Below are positions 46,798 to 54,466 of a DNA stretch of 64,000 bases, one piece after another. Position 1 is the first letter of the stretch; each line of letters opens with the position of its first letter. The position numbers and the translations under genes were made by a program. The DNA comes from Eubacteriaceae bacterium (GTDB lineage Bacteria; Bacillota; Clostridia; Lachnospirales; Lachnospiraceae), in assembly GCA_902363805.1 (NCBI GenBank), contig CABJBF010000002.1, forward strand, positions 124,001 to 188,000, given 5' to 3'. The notes under the pieces were generated by a model. The model was not told where the DNA came from, made no database searches, and saw only the letters and a list, made by a program, of their open reading frames with translations.

Positions 46798-47516
46798 ATA
46801 CTGCAGGAATTCGGACAGGATGGTCTGAACCTTGCAGGAAAGTATGGAGACGATATTGCAAGGATAATCGACAACCTTGAACCATCAGAAGAAAAAAAGC
46901 AGTAAGCCTTATAAACAGTTATGGTGATGATGCACTTGAATTATTTAAGGAAGGAAAAAGTGCGGATGAAGTAAAGAAGATTGTTGAGGGTGGATTAAGT
47001 GAGACTGCTTTAGATTCTGGAATAACGCAATCACAAATAGAGAAAATTGTAAATACACCTAAAGGTAGTAGGCCAGACCCTGCTAGCTATTTGAGTCAAG
47101 AGTATATTGAGGCGCATTTAGTTCAATTTGATGATGGTGCATCAATTATTATGACTAAGGAACAATATATAAATTATGTTAAAGGAAATTTAACTATTGG
47201 AATTCCGACAGATAGGACGCAATTTGTTTTGCCAAAAAAATATTGTGATGATATTGCAAGTAAAGCTGCAGGTAATATAAGTTTTTATGAAAAGGCACTA
47301 GGTTTTGATATTGGACATTTTTCTGATGGTGGAGGTTTAGTCAGAATTGATATCCAAAACTTGGGTGGCTTAAATTTAAGAATTCCGTCAGGAAATGAAG
47401 CTGGTGCAAATAGTCATTGGATCCCAGGTGGCAAAACGGATGGTGGAGTTCCAGAAGCAATTTTAGATTTAATTCCAAATGATCCAAATAATGTAACAGT
47501 TTCAGAAATTAAGTGA
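46798..47516 (+). pseudogene. Silent toxin cassette C3: full junction with frameshift, toxin domain intact
   Basis: Homology to the expressed gene begins at ATACTGCAG (46798; ILQEFGQDGLNLAGKYGDDIARIIDNLEP in the frame). A one-base loss in the run of A's near 46890 produces a stop at about 46905. The correct frame resumes as AVSLINSYGDDALELFKEG, GGLSETALDSGIT, and on to 47516. The toxin half has SYLSQEYIEAHLVQFDDG, KKYCDDIASKAAG, FSDGGGLVRID, RIPSGNEAGANSHWIPGGKT and GGVPEA. It is closely related to cassette C5. Unexpressed as it stands. Activity unknown; the pattern is one I associate with other bacterial toxin tips but cannot name. Confidence 0.65.
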
Positions 47517-47528
47517 AGAGGTGCAAAG

Positions 47529-47999
47529 ATGGATATAGAGAATATGCTTTTAAACGCAATTATTAATAATGATATGATAAAGTTTTTACGAGGAGATGGG
47601 GAATATTTGATTGAGACTTCTCAGTATACCCCAGAGGCAGGATTAACTGATGTGGGTAAAGTTTTATCAAAAGGAATTTATAAAATATATGCGTATAATG
47701 ATAATGTAAAGGAAAAATTTGAATTGAGTCTATTAAAAATGCTTGACATGTCGGATTTTGATATATATATGGTGTGTCATTATGTAATGAGTCAGTTATT
47801 TAAAGAAAAGAATGGACTTTCACCGTTTGTTATATCAAAAGGCATAATTTTAGATAAATTGTCGTTTAAAATCAATGAAAGAGAAATTTATCTAAAAAAG
47901 GGTATTGTATATCCAAATGGGTATGTCAATACTAGTGCAATGACGGAAATACAAAGATTCCGTATGGTAGGCAAAGAAGAATATAATGTATTATTTTAA
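47529..47999 (+). CDS. Putative immunity protein for cassette C3
   Basis: The protein has 156 residues, 12 bases after the C3 toxin stop, with GAGGTG upstream. It is related along its length to the gene at 50907, which follows the related toxin C5: both open with a short helix, then FLRGDGEYLIETS or LLRGEGEYEVVVS, then GLTDVGKVL or PTDVNSVL. Partner families therefore match toxin families. Soluble, no known domain. Confidence 0.62.
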   Translation: MDIENMLLNAIINNDMIKFLRGDGEYLIETSQYTPEAGLTDVGKVLSKGIYKIYAYNDNVKEKFELSLLKMLDMSDFDIYMVCHYVMSQLFKEKNGLSPFVISKGIILDKLSFKINEREIYLKKGIVYPNGYVNTSAMTEIQRFRMVGKEEYNVLF

Positions 48000-48004
48000 A
48001 ATAA

Positions 48005-48083
48005 AGTTATATTTTAGGACTACCAACAACCAGCAATTTATGAACGACTATTAAATTAACCAGCATAGCTACTAAGAATCAAT
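48005..48083 (+). repeat. Decayed cassette-associated repeat, copy 2
   Basis: TAGGACTACCAACAACC, ACGACTATTAAATTAACCAGCATAG and AAGAATCA follow the order of the repeat at 44803 but without the closing arm. It is cut directly into cassette C4's junction at 48084. Confidence 0.45.
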
Positions 48084-48596
48084 GCAGAAGCCAAAAAGGC
48101 AGTAAACCTGATAAACAGTTACGGAGACGAAGCATTCGATTTATTTAAGGAAGGAAAAGGTGCGGATGAAGTAAAGAAGATTGTTGAGGGTGGCAGAAAG
48201 ACACCTTCCGAAATTGCAAGAAGTTGGCAAGGAAAAGAAAAATATCCAGGTATAGATGATTATGTTGATATTACTGTTAAAAAGGGTACTGTTTTATATC
48301 GAGGGGAACCGAATGGAACGGAGTATTTTACAACTTTAGATGCAATTGAACAGTCTGGCAGAGATGCAACGAAATTATTTGAAGGATTGCAGGTGGAAAA
48401 AAATCCTAAATATGGTTATAGAGTAGAAATGCAAGGCTATGTATTTAATGAGGATGTTGCGAGTGCATATGGAATAGCAAACGCAAATCCCCAATTTGGA
48501 AAAAGAGGATTACCACAATATTATGTTCCAGATGTTCAAGATTTGATTGATAAAGGGATATTAACTCCTGTTGATAATATTAAATTAAATAAGTAA
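48084..48596 (+). pseudogene. Silent toxin cassette C4: short junction plus toxin domain, no start
   Basis: The open frame of 170 codons begins AEAKKAVNLINSYGDEAFDLF, continues GADEVKKIVEGG, then the toxin: RKTPSEIARSW, VKKGTVLYRGEPNG, EYFTTLDAIEQSGRDA, YRVEMQGYVF, GKRGLPQYYVPDVQDLIDKG. It has no initiation site in frame. The YRG motif near the domain start and the small alpha/beta pattern are compatible with an ADP-ribosyltransferase fold, but this is a guess. The C-terminal end (GLPQYYVPDVQDLIDKGILTPV) resembles the fragment at 52082-52161. Confidence 0.6.
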
Positions 48597-48611
48597 GGGA
48601 GGAAACTAATA

Positions 48612-48995
48612 ATGATAGATATCAACAATGGATTTATTGAAATATCAGATGAGCTAACAATTTTTCCAGGTTATTCATTTGAACAGTTCAAAAATACAAA
48701 ATTCTATAATAATCAAGATGGGGTGAGAATTTTTTATTTAGATGAACAACAAATTATAGATAATAAGAAGTATATTGTTAGTTTATTCTTTAGGAATGGA
48801 AAGATATATATGGTGTCTTTGATATGTTGTGATAAAGAGTTTTCGGAAAAAAATGAGGATAAAAGAAAATTATTACACGATAATATATTAAAGGAATTAG
48901 GTATTAATCAGCAGATGGAATATAGTTGGGGAAAAATATCATCAGATTATGATGCTAGAGGTAATGTAAGTAGTATTGATATTGAGTATTTTTAA
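48612..48995 (+). CDS. Putative immunity protein for cassette C4
   Basis: The protein has 127 residues, 15 bases after the C4 stop, with GGGAGG upstream. Pattern: INNGFIEISDELTIFPG, then FKNTKFYNNQDGVRIFYLDE and KYIVSLFFRNGKIYMVSLICC. It is a small soluble beta/alpha protein of the sort common as immunity genes. No other copy in the window. Confidence 0.6.
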   Translation: MIDINNGFIEISDELTIFPGYSFEQFKNTKFYNNQDGVRIFYLDEQQIIDNKKYIVSLFFRNGKIYMVSLICCDKEFSEKNEDKRKLLHDNILKELGINQQMEYSWGKISSDYDARGNVSSIDIEYF

Positions 48996-49055
48996 TTATG
49001 ATTATATTTTTGAACTACTCCAACAATCTAAACTTAAGGCAAGTCTTAAATAGAA

Positions 49056-49100
49056 AAATAATTAAATAAAAACATTGGTATATTTACTAATGAAGGGTGA
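49056..49100 (+). pseudogene. Relic of a C-terminal toxin end
   Basis: The frame KNIGIFTNEG-stop at 49068-49100, with AT-rich DNA just upstream, aligns with the end of the expressed toxin (GKKVGTFTNERIIGQ). About 45 bases of a toxin of that family are left just ahead of the orphan immunity gene at 49108. The preceding 60 bases (from 48996) carry a decayed cassette-associated repeat. Confidence 0.45.
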
Positions 49101-49107
49101 TAATAAA

Positions 49108-49698
49108 ATGATGAGTAGAAACTACATAGAATGCTTAAAAATTTATTTGGGAACAAAAACGAATATTGTATTTGATGAACAGACTATAAAAGTATATATA
49201 GATTGTGAAATTCAAAGTGTTTTAAAAGAAGATGATAGTAATTACATATTATTTATTGTGGAAAGAGGAAACAAAAGAAAAATTAAAGAATATAAATCGG
49301 AAATTGAAGCAAAAAGAAATTTTGCTATATATGTGAGAAGAATGTTAAATGATAATGAATCTACTGTTGCCTCTGAATTTAACGGAATAAAAGATACATT
49401 AGAATTACGAAGTAAAATGATAAAATTAACTGATGAAAAATGGTATTCAATAAATAATTTAGTAGAAGATAAAATAAACATTCTAAAAGATGAAGCGGGA
49501 GTGTATAACATATTATTTATTAATAGAAATGGCAAAAAATATTTAATTGAAAGGGACAGGAAAGTGCCTGATATATTTGAAAAATTTTATAGGGAAGTAC
49601 TTTATTACAGAGATATTATGAAACAAATAGTAGAATATGAGAAAGTATTTAATGATAAAATCGAATATAAAACAAAGATTAGAATGTTTGGATATTAA
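49108..49698 (+). CDS. Orphan immunity-type protein
   Basis: The protein has 196 residues from ATG 49108, with AAGGGTG at 49093. It is charged and soluble, with two similar halves that may be a duplication: YIECLKIYLGTKTNIVFDE...YILFIVERGNKRKIKEY and MIKLTDEKWYSINNLVEDK...YNILFINRNGKKYLIERD. It has no toxin next to it other than the 3' relic at 49056-49100. It is probably an immunity gene left after its toxin was deleted. Family not recognised. Confidence 0.55.
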   Translation: MMSRNYIECLKIYLGTKTNIVFDEQTIKVYIDCEIQSVLKEDDSNYILFIVERGNKRKIKEYKSEIEAKRNFAIYVRRMLNDNESTVASEFNGIKDTLELRSKMIKLTDEKWYSINNLVEDKINILKDEAGVYNILFINRNGKKYLIERDRKVPDIFEKFYREVLYYRDIMKQIVEYEKVFNDKIEYKTKIRMFGY

Positions 49699-49735
49699 TA
49701 AATTAGAAAAATTGATATGGAAAAGAGGGCGTTTT

Positions 49736-50146
49736 ATGAAAGATGGAGAATTTGCAATTTATTTAGGAAGAGAATATTCAGCAGGGGAAACTCAAGAAGG
49801 AAAAATAGTGTTACGTTCAACAGACATAGAGGATGTGAAAAATGGTTTTGAACCATGTAAACCGTTTAATATTAGATATGTTGAAGACAAAATAGTATGC
49901 ATGAAATATGTAAATAGCTCTGAAATAACTGAATATTACATACTAAGGACAATGGCAATTTATAAAGGTTTTGAATTTGAAGTTGTTGAAGAAACAGAAG
50001 ACAAGTTGTCTATAGTTACAATGATAGGTGATTATAGAGATTGGGTAAGATTAGGAATGAAGAGCATTGACATAGGTGTGTATCAAAAATGGATAAACAA
50101 AAATGAAGCAGAGGTTAAAATAGTAAAAGAAAAATTTAAATTGTAA
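49736..50146 (+). CDS. Orphan immunity-type protein (MKDGEF family), copy 3
   Basis: ATG 49736 with AGAGGG upstream gives 136 residues that line up with the paralogs at 44966 and 46250. The frame extends upstream to 49637 but without paralog support. It is nearly identical to copy 1 in the middle (GKIVLRSTDIEDVKNGFEPC). The downstream 100 bases also match those after copy 1, so this looks like a duplicated block. Confidence 0.6.
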   Translation: MKDGEFAIYLGREYSAGETQEGKIVLRSTDIEDVKNGFEPCKPFNIRYVEDKIVCMKYVNSSEITEYYILRTMAIYKGFEFEVVEETEDKLSIVTMIGDYRDWVRLGMKSIDIGVYQKWINKNEAEVKIVKEKFKL

Positions 50147-50246
50147 TAATAAGAGCAATTTAAGGCAAATTAAGTAATTACGACAAGCGCATTCGAAATG
50201 AAAATATTCGTTTTGGAATGCGTTTATTGTAAAGATGAGAATAATT
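50147..50246 (+). repeat. Intergenic repeat after MKDGEF immunity gene, copy 2
   Basis: Nearly identical to 45380-45479, including the GCGCATTC/GAATGCGT hairpin, and likewise joined to the junction sequence of the next cassette. Confidence 0.7.
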
Positions 50247-50894
50247 GACAATCTGGAGCCGACAGAAGCTAAAAAAGCAGTAAGCCTTATAAACAGTTAT
50301 GGTGATGAAGCACTGGAAATGTTTAAGGAAGGGAAGAGCTTTGATGAGGTAAAGAAGGTTGTTGAGGGTGGATTAAGCGAGAGTGGTTTAGATTCTGGAC
50401 TAACGCAATCACAAATAGAGAAAATTGTAAATACACCTAAAGGTAGTAGACCAGACCCTTCTAGCTATTTAAGTCAAGAGTATATTGAGGCACATTTAGC
50501 TCAATTTGATGATGGAGTATCTGTTATTCAAACAGAATGGGCATATAAGCGATATTCTGAAATTAATGGTTTTGTTGGTGTACCAGACGATAATAGTTTA
50601 TTTGTTATGCCAAAGAATTATTGTGATGATGTAATAGAGAGAGCAAATAGAAACATATCAATTATAGAAAAAGAATTGGGCTTTCCAGAGGGATATTTTA
50701 GTGATGGTGGTGGTTTAATCAGAATTGATGCTCCTAATACTCCTGAGTTGAATATACGTATTCCGAGTGGAAATGAAACGGGAGCAAATATTCATTGGAT
50801 TCCAGGAGGAAAGACTTCTGGAGGAGTTCCAGAGGCTATAACAAATACAATACCTCTTAAAGATACAACTATAACAAGGATTGATGTTGATTAA
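50235..50894 (+). CDS. Toxin cassette C5: partial junction plus toxin domain
   Basis: The frame of 219 residues starts at an ATG (MRIIDNLEPTEAKKAV) that matches RIIDNLE of the expressed junction. No ribosome binding site and no signal peptide are seen, so it is probably silent although uninterrupted. After FDEVKKVVEGG comes LSESGLDSGLTQSQIEKIVNT and a toxin domain related to C3 (YLSQEYIEAHLAQFDDG, KNYCDDVIERA, YFSDGGGLIRIDAPN, RIPSGNETGANIHWIPGG). The two diverge most in the middle, around the PDDNSLFVMP segment. Paired with the immunity gene at 50907. Confidence 0.65.
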   Translation: MRIIDNLEPTEAKKAVSLINSYGDEALEMFKEGKSFDEVKKVVEGGLSESGLDSGLTQSQIEKIVNTPKGSRPDPSSYLSQEYIEAHLAQFDDGVSVIQTEWAYKRYSEINGFVGVPDDNSLFVMPKNYCDDVIERANRNISIIEKELGFPEGYFSDGGGLIRIDAPNTPELNIRIPSGNETGANIHWIPGGKTSGGVPEAITNTIPLKDTTITRIDVD

Positions 50895-50906
50895 AGGAGA
50901 ATAAGG

Positions 50907-51380
50907 ATGGAATATAAAGAGTTGATAAGTAATGCAATAGAGAAAGATGAGGTAGTAAAATTATTACGCGGAGAGGGAGAATATGAAGTAGTTGTTTCCG
51001 AATTTACATCAGATATATTTCCAACAGACGTAAATTCTGTGCTTATAAATTGCTTTTATAAGCAAAACGGTAATATTAGAGATATTGAAAAAATATTCAA
51101 TAATGCCCTTAATGACTTAATCAAGGGGAATGCGAGTGATGTTTATATTGCTGTGTTATATTTTGATTCATGTATTTTTCAAGAAGAAAAAGGAAAAGCA
51201 ACTTTTCTAATTGATAAAGAGGATGTATCAAAAAAATTACAGGAGAAGATTCATAAAGAGGAAAATAAACTGCGAGAATCAGTTGAATTTGAGAATGGAA
51301 TGAAGAAGAGTAATCCTTGGAATAATATTATGAATTTTAATAAGTATTATGAAAAAAAATATGGAATATGTATAATTTAA
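50907..51380 (+). CDS. Putative immunity protein for cassette C5
   Basis: The protein has 157 residues, 12 bases after the C5 toxin, with AAAGGAGA upstream. It is a diverged relative of the gene at 47529 (LLRGEGEYEVVVSEFTSD). Toxin C5 and C3, and these two partners, have diverged in parallel, which is what specific toxin-immunity pairs show. Confidence 0.62.
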   Translation: MEYKELISNAIEKDEVVKLLRGEGEYEVVVSEFTSDIFPTDVNSVLINCFYKQNGNIRDIEKIFNNALNDLIKGNASDVYIAVLYFDSCIFQEEKGKATFLIDKEDVSKKLQEKIHKEENKLRESVEFENGMKKSNPWNNIMNFNKYYEKKYGICII

Positions 51381-51543
51381 CCTAGATTATTCATGGCATA
51401 GCCGTGAAAGTGGCTGAAAGCCATATAGTTGCTATATTTTAACTGAATATCGCATTTCACCTATCAAGTGAATGAAAAAAGAGCATCCATTTGTGGTAAA
51501 ATTATGGTGTCTATACTTAAAAAATAACCCCAAAGAGCCATTT

Positions 51544-52081
51544 ATGATTATTGTAAACACCTTGTCATTAGAAAGCAATAGACAAATTAAAATAAATTTT
51601 TATGGAGGAGATCTCTCCTCCGATGCAGGCTTACTTCTTATTAAGAAATCCGTAAGCAAACTTAGTTTTAATAAGCTTTAAGAAAAACTTTCAAGACAAA
51701 TGATTCTGCATCATTCAGATATCATACAGAATAGGAAAACCTGCTCCAGATGATAGATATGATAATTGCCGGTTATTTTGAAGATGATGATGCTGATGAA
51801 CTTACCAATGATCCTGTATTCAAGTCTGTACTTGAAAAAGATGCCCTTGCATCACAGCCTACGGTATCAAGATTCTTTAACCGTATGGATGAAGATACCT
51901 TAAACTGGTTTCTCGTGATTGGCAGAGCACTTCGCAAAAAAATTTACAGTATCCAGATGCCACAGGCTGTTATTCTGGATTTGGACTACACCTTTCTTGA
52001 TGCATATGACAGACAGTAAGGTCGAGCATTTAACTTCCATTATCAAAGCAATGGTTACCATCCACTTGTCTGCTATGATGG
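51544..52081 (+). pseudogene. IS1380-type transposase remnant
   Basis: Pieces in several frames give the N-terminal third of a DDE group 1 (IS1380) transposase: QIKINFYGGDLSSDAGLLLIKK, then MIDMIIAGYFEDDDADELTNDP, DALASQPTVSRFFNRMDEDTL, RKKIYSIQMPQAVILDLD with the first catalytic Asp region, and FNFHYQSNGYHPLVCYDG in another frame. At least two frameshifts are present. It stops abruptly at about 52081 against a toxin fragment; the rest of the element is gone. The DNA at 51381-51543 may be its 5' non-coding end. Confidence 0.75.
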
Positions 52082-52161
52082 AAGGTGGAGGAATACAATA
52101 TTTATTACCTGATACAGTGGATAAATTACTAGATGCTGGTATATTAAGGAGGATTAAGTAG
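52082..52161 (+). pseudogene. 3' toxin fragment fused to the IS remnant
   Basis: The last 25 codons of a toxin (GGGIQYLLPDTVDKLLDAGILRRIK) resemble the end of cassette C4. The rest was removed when the IS element inserted or recombined. Its stop overlaps the GTG of the following immunity gene. Confidence 0.6.
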
Positions 52162-52391
52162 TGACAATAATAGAATTAGAACATGAATTAGTACAATTGG
52201 GAATAGCGAGTGATTTGTATTCTATAATGACGGGTGGATTACCTAATGAAAAACTATGTATTGTAAAGGATGATAAATGGCAGGTTTATTATAGCGAACG
52301 AGGAAAGAAAAGTGGACTAAAAATATTTGAAACAGAAACGGAAGCTTGTGAATATTTTTTGTGTAAAGTAAAAAGATATGCAACTAAATAA
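52161..52391 (+). CDS. Putative immunity protein (small, GTG start)
   Basis: The protein has 76 residues from a GTG at 52161, with AAGGAGG at 52144. The pattern ELVQLGIASDLYSIMTGGLPNEKLCIVKDDKWQVYYSERGKK... with a closing Cys-containing helix recurs in bacteria beside toxin genes, and I recognise it as immunity-like without a firm name. It survives although its toxin is reduced to 25 codons, consistent with selection to keep immunity. Confidence 0.6.
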   Translation: MTIIELEHELVQLGIASDLYSIMTGGLPNEKLCIVKDDKWQVYYSERGKKSGLKIFETETEACEYFLCKVKRYATK

Positions 52392-52402
52392 TTTTGATTA
52401 TG

Positions 52403-52687
52403 GTTGTACTTTCGGATTCCCAACAACCTATAACTCATGCATGTCTATTAATTAATCATCATAGTTGCCCAGAAGCAATTAAGAATCCATGATGTTAATT
52501 AATAGATACTAGCGAAATTTTGCCGGGCTTGGTATAAGAAAGGATATTGAAAAATCAAGATAGAATATTTAGTTCCAATATGCTGATATAAAAGCACTCC
52601 TAGCAACAAGAAAAAATGTTGCGAAAGGGTGCGTTTATATCAGCGTGTTAGGGAAGTAGATTTAGATACCATCAAAGAACGTCAGCC
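52403..52687 (+). repeat. Cassette-associated repeat, copy 4, with long hairpin
   Basis: ACTTTCGGATTCC and AACAACCTATAACT are followed by TCTATTAATTAA (about 52444) against TTAATTAATAGA (up to about 52507). A second stem-loop follows: GCTGATATAAAAGCAC (52582-52597) with GTGCGTTTATATCAGC (52629-52644) and an inner CAACA/TGTTG pair. From about 52422 onward it is nearly identical to 53750-54020 and runs into the cassette C6 junction. Confidence 0.75.
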
Positions 52688-53374
52688 ATACTGCAGGAAT
52701 TGGGACAGGATGGTCTGAACCTTGCAGGGAAGTATGGAGACGACCTTGCAAAGATAATCGACAACCTTGAACCTGCAGAAGCCAAAAAGGCAGTAAACCT
52801 TATAAACAGTTACGGAGACGAAGCATTCGATTTATTTAAGGAAGGAAAAGGTGCGGATGAAGTAAAGAAGATTGTTGAGGGTGGATTAAGTGAGACCAGA
52901 GTGGTAGTAAGACAATTGATTATGTTAAATTAAGTGATGAACTTGGAAATAAAATAACACTTGATGGATACAAAATAATAAATATTAAAGATGCAACGAC
53001 TGCTAATGCAGATTGGGCAGATATGGGGTATGATTTGCCACCTGTAGCTGCTGGAACAAAAGTCTATAATGTTGAAGCAGGAAATCATAAATATGCAAGG
53101 GTATTCAAAGATGGGGTAAACAAACCCAAGAGTCCATTTATTCTTCGTGCAGATGATATAAAAGGATTGAGTGCAGTTGAGATTGCTGAAAAATATGCAT
53201 TACCACAAATACCTGATAAGATAGTATATCTCAAAATTCCAAGATATACCTTTAGAGGTTAGTATTGTTGGACCACAGGAATCGTTGGGGACATTAGGTG
53301 GAGATGTACAATATGCAATAAAAGATGTTTTCTTAGATGACGATTGGTTTACAGATATATATGATTTAAAGTAG
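52688..53374 (+). pseudogene. Toxin cassette C6: full junction, frameshifted toxin of the expressed family
   Basis: The junction (ILQELGQDGLNLAGKYGDD...) starts at ATACTGCAG as in C3, and ends GADEVKKIVEGGLSET. A frame change right after gives a stop at about 52931. The toxin resumes in another frame (SGSKTIDYVKLSDELGNKI, MGYDLPPVAAGTKVYN, YARVFKDG, RADDIKGLSAVEIAEKYALP), then shifts again near 53250 into PLEVSIVGPQESLGTLGGDVQYAIKD. The AEDIAGLTPQEIQNKFALP segment of the expressed toxin shows it is the same family. Two frameshifts make it inactive. Confidence 0.65.
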
Positions 53375-53391
53375 AAAGGGAATAAAAAATA

Positions 53392-53718
53392 ATGAGACAA
53401 TTAGACTATAAGTCAATAGAGGTAAATGGCAAATTAATTCGATTTGATATCAATATTAGTCAAGTAGTAGAATATAAAGATTTTTTTGTTGTTTTAATAA
53501 GGGAAAGGAAAGAAATACCTAATAATGTAATGGCATATAATTATCTGGGAGAGAAAATATGGAATATAAATGATATAGTTCAGGCAAAAATACCAAGGGG
53601 ATATGACCAAATAGAAAAAAAATCCGATAATATACTAACTGCACATTATGAACTTGGAATAATTTTTGAAATAGATGTAAATAAAAGAGAAGTAGTTCAA
53701 AAAAAATATTTGAGATAG
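53392..53718 (+). CDS. Putative immunity protein for cassette C6
   Basis: The protein has 108 residues with AAAGGGA upstream. It is a diverged homolog of the immunity gene at 44455 (IEVNGKLIRFDINISQVVEYKD, IIFEIDVNKREVVQKKY). It stays open while its toxin is frameshifted. Such retention could protect against the expressed-type toxin of neighbours. Confidence 0.62.
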   Translation: MRQLDYKSIEVNGKLIRFDINISQVVEYKDFFVVLIRERKEIPNNVMAYNYLGEKIWNINDIVQAKIPRGYDQIEKKSDNILTAHYELGIIFEIDVNKREVVQKKYLR

Positions 53719-53730
53719 TTTAAATTGTGT

Positions 53731-54020
53731 CACTATATATGGATACACTAACAATCTATAACTATTGCATGTCTATTAATTAATCATTATGGCTGCCTAG
53801 AAGCAATTAAGAATCCATGATGTTAATTAATAGATACTAGCGAAATTTTGCCGGGCTTGGTATAAGATAAGAAAGGACATTGAAAAATCAAGATAGAATA
53901 TTTAGTTCCAATACGCTGATATAAACGCACTCCTAGCAACAAGAAAAAATGTTGCGAAAGGGTGCGTTTATATCAGCGTGTTAGGGAAGTAGATTTAGAT
54001 ACCATCAAAGAACGGCAGCC
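53731..54020 (+). repeat. Cassette-associated repeat, copy 5, with long hairpin
   Basis: Nearly identical to 52422-52687. The second stem here is a perfect 16-bp pairing: GCTGATATAAACGCAC (53915-53930) with GTGCGTTTATATCAGC (53962-53977), plus an inner TAGCAACA/TGTTGCGA pairing. No T run follows, so it is not a usual terminator. Confidence 0.75.
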
Positions 54021-54466
54021 ATACTGCAGGAATTGGGACAGGATGGTCTGAACCTTGCAGGGAAGTATGGAGATGACCTTGCAAAGATAATCGATAACCT
54101 TGAACCTGCAGAAGCAAAAAAGGCAGTAAACCTTATAAACAGTTACGGAGATGAAGCATTCGATTTATTTAAGGAAGGAAAAAACTTTGATGAAGTAAAG
54201 AAGATTGTTGAGGGTGGTTTAAGTGAGACTGCTTAGAAATTCCTATGTGTATAGCATACCAGAGTGGTAGTAAGACAATTGATTATGTTAAATTAAGTGA
54301 TGAACTTGGAAATAAAATAACACTTGATGGATGCAAAATAATAAATATTAAAGATGCAACGACTGCTAATGCAGATTGGGCAGATATGGGGTATGATTTA
54401 TCACCATATTTAATAGGAGATAGTGATTTTGAAACTAAATTTATCAATATTCAAAAAAATATATGA
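54021..54466 (+). pseudogene. Toxin cassette C7: junction plus truncated toxin
   Basis: The junction matches that of C6 almost base for base and ends FDEVKKIVEGGLSETA-stop at 54236. In another frame, SGSKTIDYVKLSDELGNKITLDG...MGYDLSP repeats the start of the C6 toxin, then changes to an unrelated end stopping at 54466. It is a broken copy made by duplication of the C6 block. Confidence 0.6.

Noticed and set aside
52582..52660. Small peptide ADIKALLATRKNVAKG read through the hairpin
   Set aside because: Short, no start signal, and the sequence is dominated by the inverted repeat.
52700..52933. Cassette C6 and C7 junctions as independent small genes starting at TTG
   Set aside because: The TTG lies inside the junction homology with no ribosome binding site, and the frames end by frameshift. 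They are cassette pieces.
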